A stretch of 13,766 bases of DNA from Candidatus Aenigmatarchaeota archaeon (GCA_003663415.1 QMZY01000010.1:1-13766), one strand, 5' to 3'. Shown: positions 6,959 to 13,733, counted from the stretch's first letter. Notes: generated by a model from the sequence alone, not told the origin. Program-made: numbers and translations.

Positions 6959-7780
6959 ATGCTTAACACTATTTTGCTTCTGGGAACGCTTACAGGTATT
7001 CTTTTAGCCGTGGGTTGGTTTTTGGGCGGTTTTTTTGGAATGTTTTTCGCTCTTATTTTCTCGTTTATAATTAACATGTTTTCTTACTGGTATTCAGACA
7101 GAATTGTTTTAAGTATGTACAAAGCAAAGCCATTGGAAGATGAAAAGATCCGGAACATTGTTAAAAAACTTGCAAGAGAGGCAAAAATCCCTGAACCAAA
7201 ACTTTACCTTGTGCCTTCTGAAACACCTAATGCATTTGCAACAGGAAGAAACCCCGGACACTCTGCTATTGCAATAACAAAAGGTTTGCTTAACAAGCTG
7301 GAAGAGAAGGAGATAGAAGGGGTTCTTTCTCATGAAATCGGTCATATAAAAAACAGGGATATGCTTGTTTCTACTGTGGCTGCCACTGTTGCTGGCGCTG
7401 TTTCTTATCTTGCTCAAATTGGCTATTTCTCGTTGTTTTTCTCTGACAGCGAAAGGGAAGGAAATCTTCTGGGTTTGGTTTTCATCATTGTTTTTGCACC
7501 CCTTGCAGCATTCCTTATAAGACTTGCCATATCAAGGTCAAGGGAATTTAAAGCGGACAGGACAGGAGCATTGATATGCAAAAACCCTGAGGCTCTGGCT
7601 TCTGCACTGAGAAAAATCTCAGGTTTTGTTAAAGAACATCCTATGAGAGGCTCTGCCGCAACGTCGCATTTATGGATTGTCAATCCCTTTAAAGAAGACT
7701 GGTTTGTCAATCTTTTCTCAACACACCCGCCTGTAGAAGAAAGAATAAGAAGGCTTCTTGATATGGAAGGAAAGGATTAG
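6959..7780 (+). CDS. htpX: HtpX-like M48 family membrane zinc metalloprotease
   Basis: Membrane-embedded protease of the HtpX/M48B family, which degrades damaged membrane proteins in quality control. The 273 residues begin with two closely spaced hydrophobic segments (about 4-20 and 22-43), then 'DEKIRNIVKKLAREAKIPEPKLYLV', 'PNAFATGR', the zinc motif 'HEIGH' at 125-129, two further membrane segments (about 137-160 and 169-190), 'SREFKADR' providing the third ligand Glu197, and 'FSTHPPVEERIRRL' near the end, all as in the family. Length is slightly short of E. coli HtpX (293). The gene follows trmY by 26 bp with its own TATA, and the DUF116 gene starts one base after its stop, suggesting these two are co-transcribed. 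Confidence 0.94.
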   Translation: MLNTILLLGTLTGILLAVGWFLGGFFGMFFALIFSFIINMFSYWYSDRIVLSMYKAKPLEDEKIRNIVKKLAREAKIPEPKLYLVPSETPNAFATGRNPGHSAIAITKGLLNKLEEKEIEGVLSHEIGHIKNRDMLVSTVAATVAGAVSYLAQIGYFSLFFSDSEREGNLLGLVFIIVFAPLAAFLIRLAISRSREFKADRTGALICKNPEALASALRKISGFVKEHPMRGSAATSHLWIVNPFKEDWFVNLFSTHPPVEERIRRLLDMEGKD

Positions 7781-7781
7781 C

Positions 7782-8306
7782 ATGAAAAAACTTACCCAGA
7801 AAATAATAACCATGGGCGCTGATTTCAGCACAAAAAAAGCACTGAAAACAACGTTAAATTTTCTTGGAATAAAGCCAGAAAACATAGACAAGCTTTACAT
7901 TGAACTGAAAAACAGTTTTTATAGGGATGTGTTTAAAAGAATCTCTCCAAAAGACAAAATTTTGTTTCTCCCTCAATGCCTAAGAAAACAGAACTGCAAA
8001 GCTGTTCTTACAAAAAAGGGGTTTGTTTGTAATGGTTGCAAAAACAAAAACACGTGCAAAATATACAAAATAATAAACAAAGCTGAAAAATTGGGGTATA
8101 AAACATTTATTGTTCCCGGAGGTTCCATGGTTATGAATATTATCGAAGAGCTAAAACCAAAAGCTGTCGCTGGTATTGCGTGTTTAAAAGAGCTTGTTTT
8201 GGCTGCTGAAAGCCTTACAAATATTCCTATACAAGGAATTGAACTAACTAAAGACGGGTGTGTAAATACAGACGTGAATCTGAAACAGGTTCTTAATATA
8301 CTTTAA
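7782..8306 (+). CDS. DUF116 family cysteine-rich protein
   Basis: A 174-residue protein of the DUF116 (COG1852) family, function unknown. Matching features are 'ILFLPQCLR' (60-68), a Cys cluster (Cys66, Cys72, Cys83, Cys86, Cys92) with 'CNGCKNKNTC', 'VPGGSMVMNII', 'AVAGIACLKEL' (Cys134), 'IPIQGIELTKDGCVNTDV' (Cys160). The seven cysteines in conserved places suggest metal or Fe-S binding, which is inference. No membrane segment is evident after about residue 20. I chose the ATG at 7782, one base after the htpX stop; an in-frame ATG at 7758 would add eight residues encoded inside htpX. The TAA stop overlaps that of the convergent PCNA gene. Adjacency to htpX hints at a shared transcript but does not reveal a role. 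Confidence 0.82.
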   Translation: MKKLTQKIITMGADFSTKKALKTTLNFLGIKPENIDKLYIELKNSFYRDVFKRISPKDKILFLPQCLRKQNCKAVLTKKGFVCNGCKNKNTCKIYKIINKAEKLGYKTFIVPGGSMVMNIIEELKPKAVAGIACLKELVLAAESLTNIPIQGIELTKDGCVNTDVNLKQVLNIL

Positions 8307-9052
8307 TCCTCTACCCTTGGGGCAAGGATAAAACCCAAATGAAGTTTGTCTATTGATTTGAATTGCATTTTTAACGGGTAATCAGTTGCAAATTCAAGAG
8401 ATGCCTGATTAGAAAGCTTTGCCGCCTTTATCATTTTCTTTAGGTATTCAAGGGGATACCTTGCTCTTATGTTTTCTGTCACTTCCAGCTTTAAAAGCCC
8501 TGAATCGTTTTTCCTTAGTTCAAGTTCTGCTGAAGAAACATCGCCTTTTGCGTACATTTTAAAAGATTCCGGGTTTGCTTCAAAAACAACAGAATCGCCT
8601 ATTACTTCTGCATCCGCTATTCCGTTCTCCAGTATTTCTGATTCTATCTCTATTTTGCCTTTAAACTGAAGCTGGTCTATAGGCGGTTTCTCTTCTTTAA
8701 CATCCAGAACAGGTATTTCAAAAACTCTCTTTCCGTTGCCTTCCAAAGATATTCTTAACTTGTTTCCGTCTTTTGCAGATTCCAGGGTGAGTTTGTCTGA
8801 ACTTCTCACCCTTTTCAACACATTCACAAAATGTGTCAAATTCAATCCAAGGGATAAAGATGATTCAGCAGTAAAGCTTTCGAAGGCTGTGGAAAGTATT
8901 TTAAAATCCACAACAGAAACCATTGCTCTGTCAGGAGAAAGAAGGTTTATACCGTTTTGATTAACTTTAAAAACACCCTCGTCTATAATTTCTGCAACGA
9001 TTGGTATGGAGTTTTTAAGTAACTCTGCTTCTGTTAGCACAGCTTTAAACAT
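8303..9052 (-). CDS. pcn: DNA polymerase sliding clamp (PCNA)
   Basis: Forms the ring that tethers DNA polymerase, FEN1, ligase and other partners to DNA. The 249 residues show two repeated clamp domains: 'FKAVLTEAELLKNSIPIVAEIIDEGVF' with 'GINLLSPDRAMVSVVDFKI', an interdomain connector around residues 112-130 ('FEIPVLDVKEEKPPIDQLQF'), and the second domain ending in 'LHLGFILAPRVED' (compare the family's usual 'YLLAPR' end). Length matches archaeal PCNAs. A strong Shine-Dalgarno match, GGGGGTG, lies five bases before the ATG. Upstream on the same strand is a small OB-fold gene 42 bp away. Its stop shares bases with the DUF116 stop. Only one clamp gene is seen, so a homotrimer is the simplest reading. 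Confidence 0.96.
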   Translation of the reverse strand: MFKAVLTEAELLKNSIPIVAEIIDEGVFKVNQNGINLLSPDRAMVSVVDFKILSTAFESFTAESSLSLGLNLTHFVNVLKRVRSSDKLTLESAKDGNKLRISLEGNGKRVFEIPVLDVKEEKPPIDQLQFKGKIEIESEILENGIADAEVIGDSVVFEANPESFKMYAKGDVSSAELELRKNDSGLLKLEVTENIRARYPLEYLKKMIKAAKLSNQASLEFATDYPLKMQFKSIDKLHLGFILAPRVED

Positions 9053-9094
9053 CTAAACACCCCCGTTTGTTAAAATAATTATATAATTATAAAT
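9053..9094 (-). promoter_or_regulatory. pcn promoter, ribosome binding site and AT palindrome
   Basis: On the minus strand GGGGGTG (9058-9064) is a strong ribosome binding site. Upstream is a TATA-rich block containing a perfect 16-bp palindrome, ATAATTATATAATTAT, at 9075-9090. A TATA box here would start transcription near 9058-9066, giving a very short leader that keeps the ribosome binding site only if the upstream part is used. Confidence 0.5.
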
Positions 9095-9430
9095 TTATAG
9101 TTTTTGTTTAATTTCCTCTATCTTTGCCAGAATGCCCCTGTCTATTTTGCTCATGTCCTGAATAATTTCTCCCTGAAGCTCTGTTCCGTTTTCAACGGGC
9201 ATAACCCTTCCGAAAATCCTTACAAACTGGTTTATCTCTGCATTAACTGGTTCGTCAAATCCTATTTCAATTTTTCCGCTTCCATCATCAACCACTATTT
9301 TATCTTCCTGTTTGTCTATAACTGTTCCCAAAATTCTCACGCGCGTATCTGTGGGCTTTATTTCTGATATCTTTCTGTTAACAGCAGAGGCCCTCTTTCT
9401 TACTGTTGCTTCTGGAAAATCTTCTGGCAT
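9095..9430 (-). CDS. Small OB-fold nucleic-acid-binding protein, RPA/Stn1-like
   Basis: A 111-residue protein. After 'MPEDFPEATVRKRASAVNRKISEI', residues about 28-90 match the archaeal RPA32/Stn1-like OB-fold pattern: 'RVRILGTVIDKQEDKIVVDDGSGKIEIGF' followed by 'NQFVRIFGRVMPVENGTELQGEII'. The 'DDGSG.I.I' strand-turn and 'G.V' strand are typical of single-stranded-DNA-binding OB domains. The C-terminal helix (about 93-111) could mediate partner contact. It lies just upstream of pcn on the same strand and near rfcS, so a part in replication or repair with the clamp is the natural guess. It lacks a zinc finger and extra OB domains, so it is smaller than main archaeal RPAs and may be an accessory subunit. 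Specific orthology is uncertain. Confidence 0.75.
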   Translation of the reverse strand: MPEDFPEATVRKRASAVNRKISEIKPTDTRVRILGTVIDKQEDKIVVDDGSGKIEIGFDEPVNAEINQFVRIFGRVMPVENGTELQGEIIQDMSKIDRGILAKIEEIKQKL

Positions 9431-9450
9431 AAATAAATCTGAATTCTATA

Positions 9451-9458
9451 ATTTATAA
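9451..9458 (-). promoter_or_regulatory. TATA box for the OB-fold protein gene
   Basis: On the minus strand TTATAAAT is centred about 24-25 nt before the ATG at 9430. It sits in the 30-bp gap after the CNNM gene, and no ribosome binding site is visible, suggesting a leaderless transcript. Confidence 0.5.
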
Positions 9459-9460
9459 GC

Positions 9461-10684
9461 TTATTTCTTTATTATTTTTATTTTTTCTATCCTTTGCTTG
9501 TTGGCTTTTTCTATTATTATCATAATCTTTCCAAGGTCTATTTTCTCTCCTTTTTTTGGTATCCTTCCAAGTTTGTGCTCTACAAAACCTGCGATTGTAT
9601 TGAAATGCTCTTCGTCGATTTTAATTCCTATTGTTTTTTCTATATGCTCTACATCAGTTCTTCCGTCTACAAGAAAAACGTTTTTTTCTGGTTTTTTTAT
9701 GTAATGATTTTTTCTCTGGCTTTTGTCAAATATTTCTCCCACAATCTCTTCCAGAACATCTTCCATTGTAACAAGCCCCAAAACAGAGCCGTACTCATTC
9801 ACTACTATAGCCATTCTTGTTTTTCTTTTCTGAAACTCTGTAAGAAGCTCATTGATTTTTTTTGTTTCGGGAACAAAATAAACCTCTCTCGCGATATCTC
9901 TAACCTTGATTCCAAGCCTTTTCTTTTTTATATAATCAACCACATCGTCTATATCAAGAATTCCAACTATGTTATCCTTGTTTCTTGAATATGCCGGGTG
10001 CCTTGAATACGGCGATTTTATTATGTAATCAATAACGTCTTTTAGCTTGGAGTCAGCATTTACAAACATCATGTCTGTTTTTGGTGTCATCACTTCTTCA
10101 ACTCTTATATCCTCAAATTCCAAAAGGCTGTGCATCATTCTTGCTATATCCTTCTTTAAAATACCCTCCTCATAACCCATACTGACTATTGTTCTGATTT
10201 CCTCTTCTGTTAAGCCCTCTTTTGAACCAAATCTGTGAAGGAAAGACGTTAAGCCTTCAAGAATCTTAACTACAGGAAACAGAACATAACTAAGAACCTC
10301 TATTGGCCTTGCCACCAACAAGGATATTCTTTCAGCATTTTGGGTTGCAAAGGTTTTTGGAGTTATTTCACCGAATACAAGGATTAAAAATGTCATTATT
10401 CCCGTAGCTATGCCCACACCTGTTGAACCAAACATACGGGTAAAAACAAGCGTCGCTATAGAAGCTGCGAAAATATTTACCAGATTGTTTCCAACAAGAA
10501 TGGTTATCAAAAACCTGTGCGGATTTTCTTTAATCCTTAACAAGGATTTTGCACCCCTTTTCTTTTGCTTTACAAGAGACTTTGCTTTAATCAGACTAAC
10601 TGACATTACAGCAGTTTCTACTCCGGAAAAAAACGCTGAAAGTGCTACTAATATTAACAGCAAAAGCGTTAAAAATTCCTGCAT
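9461..10684 (-). CDS. CNNM/CorC (HlyC)-type membrane protein with DUF21, CBS pair and CorC_HlyC domain
   Basis: A 407-residue membrane protein. Residues 1-145 form the CNNM (DUF21) transmembrane domain with the family motifs 'SGVETAVMS' (20-28), 'GNNLVNI' (65-71) and 'GEITPKTFA' (105-113). Residues about 195-318 are two CBS domains, the first at 'VMTPKTDMMFV' and the second ending in 'VVNEYGSVLGLVTMEDVLEEIVGEI', which bind adenine nucleotides in relatives. Residues about 327-405 are the CorC_HlyC domain. The CNNM/CorC family exports Mg2+, and archaeal members have been characterised structurally; annotations as 'hemolysin' are historical. Start: ATG at 10684 preceded by GAGGT four bases upstream. 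The TATA-like stretch is near 10711-10720. The metallo-beta-lactamase gene upstream on the same strand ends 50 bp away. Confidence 0.92.
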   Translation of the reverse strand: MQEFLTLLLLILVALSAFFSGVETAVMSVSLIKAKSLVKQKKRGAKSLLRIKENPHRFLITILVGNNLVNIFAASIATLVFTRMFGSTGVGIATGIMTFLILVFGEITPKTFATQNAERISLLVARPIEVLSYVLFPVVKILEGLTSFLHRFGSKEGLTEEEIRTIVSMGYEEGILKKDIARMMHSLLEFEDIRVEEVMTPKTDMMFVNADSKLKDVIDYIIKSPYSRHPAYSRNKDNIVGILDIDDVVDYIKKKRLGIKVRDIAREVYFVPETKKINELLTEFQKRKTRMAIVVNEYGSVLGLVTMEDVLEEIVGEIFDKSQRKNHYIKKPEKNVFLVDGRTDVEHIEKTIGIKIDEEHFNTIAGFVEHKLGRIPKKGEKIDLGKIMIIIEKANKQRIEKIKIIKK

Positions 10685-10687
10685 TCT

Positions 10688-10721
10688 ACCTCTTTTATAA
10701 TTTGTAAAGGAAAATATTAAA
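10688..10721 (-). promoter_or_regulatory. Ribosome binding site and probable TATA box for the CNNM gene
   Basis: Minus-strand GAGGT at 10688-10692 is a clear ribosome binding site. TTTAATATTT near 10712-10721 is a TATA candidate about 32 nt before the ATG, which would leave a short leader. Confidence 0.4.
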
Positions 10722-10734
10722 GTTTTACTTGCTA

Positions 10735-11574
10735 TTAAACTCTTATTTTCATTCCATCTTTTGCTGCTATTACGTTTTTGTATTCAGAAACAAGATTTTC
10801 TATCTCCTTATGTGTCAAACCAGAGCGGTGAGAAAAGTGGGATAAAAGAATCTTTTTCGCGCATAAGTGAGAAATTGTGTCAATTCCAAGGTGGTGTGTT
10901 ATCCAGAGCCGTTTGGCTGTGCTTCTGCTGCCTTTTGTTATTTTTTTGTTTGAATAAAAATACGGCGTGTTTGCTATCAGTAAATCAGGGCAGCTGTCAT
11001 TTATCAAACTCTCTGTTTTTTGGTAAAGCGAACCTGCATCTCCCAGATATACCAAACTCTTTCCTTCAGATTCCAGTAAAAACCCGTCACATGAGATTCT
11101 TCCGTGCCTGTTTCTGAAAAGCTGAATCTGGAAATCAGAAAATGCATATTTTTTTCCGTAATCCATTATCATAGGAAGGAGTTTTTTGTGTCTTACAAGG
11201 GTATTGTAAAAATATCTTATACCTTCTCTTACTATATACGGCTGATGGAGAAGTTTTTTGTGAAGCCGCTTGCTTATCAAAAGCTTTATGGGTTTTATTT
11301 TAATTTTTGCAACAAGCATAATATTTCGCAGGTCAGGCAAACCACCAATATGGTCATAGTGTTCATGGGAAATGAAAAGATAATCTATAGAAAAGTTATG
11401 ATTCAGCTGTTGCTTTCGGAAGTCAGGACTGATTTCAACAAGTATGCGTCTTTCCTTGGTTTCAATTAAATAGGAAGTTCTGTATCTTTTATCCCCGCTC
11501 TTACAAACCTTGCAATTGCAATAAGGAACAGGAACCCCTTCGCTTCCACCAGAACCTAGAACAGTGACAAACAT
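10735..11574 (-). CDS. Metallo-beta-lactamase-fold hydrolase, PhnP-like
   Basis: A 279-residue protein with the MBL-fold metal motifs: 'SHEHYDHIGG' (His70, His72, Asp74, His75), His157 in 'NRHGRISCDG', Asp179 in 'VYLGDAG', and His residues near 246-249 in 'LLSHFSHRSG'. The start 'VLGSGGSEGVPVPYCNCKVC' matches the PhnP/COG1235 opening, with Cys19, Cys21 and Cys24 in the spacing that holds a structural zinc in E. coli PhnP. PhnP hydrolyses 5-phosphoribosyl 1,2-cyclic phosphate in phosphonate breakdown, but no phn genes are seen here, so the substrate could be another cyclic phosphodiester. It is divergent from aspS and shares a promoter region with it. Confidence 0.85.
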   Translation of the reverse strand: MFVTVLGSGGSEGVPVPYCNCKVCKSGDKRYRTSYLIETKERRILVEISPDFRKQQLNHNFSIDYLFISHEHYDHIGGLPDLRNIMLVAKIKIKPIKLLISKRLHKKLLHQPYIVREGIRYFYNTLVRHKKLLPMIMDYGKKYAFSDFQIQLFRNRHGRISCDGFLLESEGKSLVYLGDAGSLYQKTESLINDSCPDLLIANTPYFYSNKKITKGSRSTAKRLWITHHLGIDTISHLCAKKILLSHFSHRSGLTHKEIENLVSEYKNVIAAKDGMKIRV

Positions 11575-11597
11575 ATTTTAATTTGTGAATGATTAAG

Positions 11598-11605
11598 TTT
11601 ATAAA
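11598..11605. promoter_or_regulatory. Palindromic TATA box between divergent MBL-hydrolase and aspS genes
   Basis: TTTATAAA reads the same on both strands. Its centre is about 27 nt from the MBL start (11574) and 33 nt from the aspS start (11635). The former fits a leaderless transcript and the latter a leader of about seven bases. No equally good second TATA is visible in the 60-bp gap. Confidence 0.45.
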
Positions 11606-11634
11606 GAATCTTACAAAAAAGGATATGAATCATT

Positions 11635-12921
11635 ATGGAAAGGATCTTTACAAAAGAGATTAAAAATGGAGAAGTTGTTTTGAAAGGATGGGTGTCTCAG
11701 ATAAGAGACCTTGGTGGTCTGAAATTTTTTCTTCTAAGAGACAGGGAAGGCATTATACAGGTAACTGCCAAGAAAGATACAAACCCGGAATTGTTTGATG
11801 TTATTTCAGGTTTGCACAGGGAGGATTGTGTGGAGGTTAAAGGAACTGTCAAGGTTTCCGAGAAAGCTCCTGGCGGAAAGGAGATTATGGCAAAAGAGAT
11901 AAATGTTATAAATAAGGCAGAAACGCCCCTGCCAATTGAAACGTCGGACAAAATTCAATCGGGCTTTGATAAAAGATTTGATTTCAGGTTTATTGACCTC
12001 AGAAACCGGAAAGTAATGAATGTGTTTAAAATAAAACAAGTTATGTTTTCCAAGCTGAGAGAGTTTTTTGAAAAAAACGGGTTTATTGAGATTCAGACTC
12101 CTGTTATTCAGGCAGCTGGAGCTGAAGGAGGAGCAACGCTTTTTCCATTGATTTATTACAACAAAGAGGCCTTTCTAAGGCAATCCCCTCAGTTATATAA
12201 ACAAATACTCATGGCATCAGGAATGGACAGGGTTTATGAAATAGGTCAGGTTTTCAGGGCAGAAAAGTTTCATACAAGAAGACATCTTTCAGAATATGTG
12301 TCAATTGATATGGAAATGGCATGGATAGATTCAGAAGACGATGTAATGAAAATTGCAGAGGGTCTTGTTCATTACGCCCTGAAAGAAACAAAAAAAACCT
12401 GCAAAGAAGAGCTTAAAGAGCTGGGGATTGAAATGCATGTTCCAGAGCTTCCTTTTCCAAGATTAACTTATGACAAAGCATTGGATATGCTTTCTAAAGA
12501 AGGCATAAAAATAGAACGGGGGGAAGACCTTGAAGATGCTCAGGAGCGGGTTTTAGGAGAAATAATGCAAAGAAAAGGCAAAGAATGGTATTTTATCTAT
12601 AAATATCCTTCCAGGATAAAGCCTTTTTATATAATGATGGACGGCGAGGTTTCAAGGGGAATGGATTTGGATTATAAGGGAATGGAAATTGCTTCCGGCG
12701 GACAAAGAGAGCATAGATACGACATGGTGGTAAAGGTTATGAAACAGAAAGGTCTGGATCCTCATAAGTTTGAGTTCTATTTGAGTGCTTTTCGTTACGG
12801 AATGCCTCCTCATGGTGGTTTTGGCCTTGGTTCAGAGAGGTTGATTGAGCAAGCTCTTGGATTAGATAATGTTAAGGAAACTGTTCTGTTTCCAAGAACA
12901 CCCGAAAGGCTGGTTCCTTAA
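11635..12921 (+). CDS. aspS: Aspartate-tRNA ligase, archaeal type, predicted non-discriminating (Asp/Asn)
   Basis: Class IIb synthetase charging tRNA with aspartate. The 428 residues comprise an N-terminal anticodon-binding OB domain (1-100, 'LKGWVSQIRDLGGLKFFLLRD'), a hinge and the class II catalytic core: motif 1 around 131-160 ('GFIEIQTPVI'), 'RQSPQLYKQILMASGMDRVYEIG', motif 2 'FRAEKFHTRRHLSEY' (207-221), and motif 3 'GFGLGSERL' with Arg402. It lacks the large insertion of bacterial AspRS. By alignment from memory to the Thermococcus enzyme, the residues that restrict recognition to tRNA-Asp (Trp26 and Lys85 there) are Ser21 and Pro79 here. Pro at the second position is a known mark of non-discriminating enzymes, which also make Asp-tRNA-Asn for amidation by GatCAB. 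Transcribed from the divergent TATA at 11598-11605. Confidence 0.95.
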   Translation: MERIFTKEIKNGEVVLKGWVSQIRDLGGLKFFLLRDREGIIQVTAKKDTNPELFDVISGLHREDCVEVKGTVKVSEKAPGGKEIMAKEINVINKAETPLPIETSDKIQSGFDKRFDFRFIDLRNRKVMNVFKIKQVMFSKLREFFEKNGFIEIQTPVIQAAGAEGGATLFPLIYYNKEAFLRQSPQLYKQILMASGMDRVYEIGQVFRAEKFHTRRHLSEYVSIDMEMAWIDSEDDVMKIAEGLVHYALKETKKTCKEELKELGIEMHVPELPFPRLTYDKALDMLSKEGIKIERGEDLEDAQERVLGEIMQRKGKEWYFIYKYPSRIKPFYIMMDGEVSRGMDLDYKGMEIASGGQREHRYDMVVKVMKQKGLDPHKFEFYLSAFRYGMPPHGGFGLGSERLIEQALGLDNVKETVLFPRTPERLVP

Positions 12922-12941
12922 AAAGTTTTTCTTAAAAATTT
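12922..12941 (+). terminator. T-rich tract after aspS, possible terminator
   Basis: Immediately after the aspS stop, a GTTTTTCTT run followed by A-rich then TTTT sequence could serve as an archaeal oligo-T terminator. This is a composition-based guess only. Confidence 0.25.
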
Positions 12942-12957
12942 TATACCAATAAGCAAT

Positions 12958-12983
12958 GGGTTCTGCCAACTTAACTCTGGAAA
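12958..12983 (+). repeat. Left terminal inverted repeat of the insertion sequence
   Basis: Begins GGGTTCTGCC and ends CTCTGGAAA. It matches the reverse complement of 13607-13632 at 22 of 26 positions, with three of the four mismatches being transitions. Confidence 0.85.
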
Positions 12984-13035
12984 TGAATAATTCGATATAA
13001 CTTTTATCTACTCATTCAAAATTAATCCAATCAAT

Positions 13036-13575
13036 TTACAACCTTTCCAAGAATTCCCATGCATTACTCTTGAGATTCCATAATATCCAAAATACATCCA
13101 AGAACCTTTGGAATGAAACCAGAGATTTGAATCCCCTCATTCCTCTATAGATTCTTCTAAACCATGAATTCCATCCCTCTATCCTGTTATTGCTCAGAGC
13201 ATATATTCTTCCATTATGCAGAACCAATTCCTTCCTGAAATGCACTTTCACATGCTTAACCCTTGGCTTTCTCCATCCGAAAACCTTCCTTGTTGCCTTT
13301 GGATAGGCATGCCAGCCATCTGCAACTATAATCTCTCCCTTTGCTTTGATAAACATCTCTTCGCTGATTGCATAGCTGGACAGGCCGTATTTGTAGAGCA
13401 TGATAAAGAAAAGAACGGTTTCCTTTGGGAATCTGTGGCGTGAGTACTTGGTTTGCTCAGTTCTCTGAATGTTCTTCCGCAGGACCCGCACTTGTAAACC
13501 TGCATATCTTTATAAAAACCAGTTTCCAATATTCTTTATGGCTGCAATATATGCAGCTTGATAGATAGAGGACAT
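13036..13575 (-). pseudogene. Broken IS6-like DDE transposase (two frameshifts, internal deletion)
   Basis: Reading starts at an ATG (13573-13575) with a near-perfect ribosome binding site, GGAGGTGAT, three bases upstream. The first frame gives 'MSSIYQAAYIAAIKNIGNWF' and then stops. Removing one base from the five-T run (plus strand A5, 13514-13518) continues as 'YKDMQVYKCGSCGRTFRE', half of a zinc ribbon. A second frame change near 13445-13475 leads to 'TKYSRHRFPKETVLFFIMLYKYGLSSYAISEE'. Around 13345-13365 the helix-turn-helix joins directly to 'IIVADGWHAY' (second catalytic Asp) and 'NNRIEGWNSWFRRI' (catalytic Glu), so roughly 100 residues including the first catalytic Asp are missing. The product would be inactive. 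Family is inferred from the Cys ribbon, 'RFPKE', the DDE remnants and the ends; another DDE family is less likely. Confidence 0.78.
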
Positions 13576-13606
13576 TCTATCACCTCCTCTACCTATTATT
13601 TGTTAT

Positions 13607-13632
13607 TTTCCAGAATTAAATTTGCAGAGCCC
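13607..13632 (-). repeat. Right terminal inverted repeat of the insertion sequence
   Basis: Its reverse complement begins GGGCTCTGCA and ends TTCTGGAAA, pairing with 12958-12983 at 22 of 26 positions. The transposase ribosome binding site lies about 20 bp inside this end. Confidence 0.85.
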
Positions 13633-13690
13633 TAATTAATAAGTAGGAACTTTAGAAGAGTGTGAATTCTGCTGTTTTATTGCTTAACCG

Positions 13691-13729
13691 TAGCAAACGA
13701 CATAATTAATTAGAAAGTATCGTTTGCTA
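13691..13729. repeat. Perfect 10-bp inverted repeat with 19-nt spacer
   Basis: TAGCAAACGA (13691-13700) and TCGTTTGCTA (13720-13729) are exact reverse complements. The spacer contains the palindrome TAATTAATTA. It could fold as a hairpin in RNA or be a protein-binding site. No gene lies in this part of the window (13633-13766). Confidence 0.8.
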
Positions 13730-13733
13730 ATTG

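Larger units (their letters stand above)
12958..13632 (-). mobile_element. Decayed IS6-like insertion sequence, about 675 bp
   Basis: Bounded by 26-bp imperfect terminal inverted repeats starting GGGTTCTG (left) and GGGCTCTG (right, complement). Such GGGTTCTG-type ends and the transposase pattern suggest the IS6 family. The only gene is a broken transposase on the minus strand. The 8 bases outside each end are TAAGCAAT (12950-12957) and TAATTAAT (13633-13640), 6 of 8 identical, possibly a decayed 8-bp target duplication, the size IS6 elements make. Length is shorter than typical IS6 (about 750-900 bp), matching the internal deletion. It cannot move by itself but might be mobilised by a related intact copy. 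Confidence 0.75.

Noticed and set aside
9494..9988. 164-codon open frame antisense to the CNNM gene
   Set aside because: It is rich in Phe, Tyr and Ser as expected from the complement of an A-rich gene, and the opposite strand encodes a complete, motif-bearing protein.
10761..11469. Two plus-strand open frames (118 and 121 codons) opposite the MBL hydrolase
   Set aside because: They are shadows of the metallo-beta-lactamase-fold gene, whose metal-binding motifs are all in place on the minus strand.
10735..11574. Phosphonate-utilisation locus
   Set aside because: The hydrolase resembles PhnP, but no other phn gene is present, so the pathway is not supported.
13326..13529. 67-codon frame as a separate zinc-finger gene
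   Set aside because: Only the first ~20 residues (YKCGSCGRTF) are meaningful; they are the shifted N-terminal part of the broken transposase, and the rest is out-of-frame translation.
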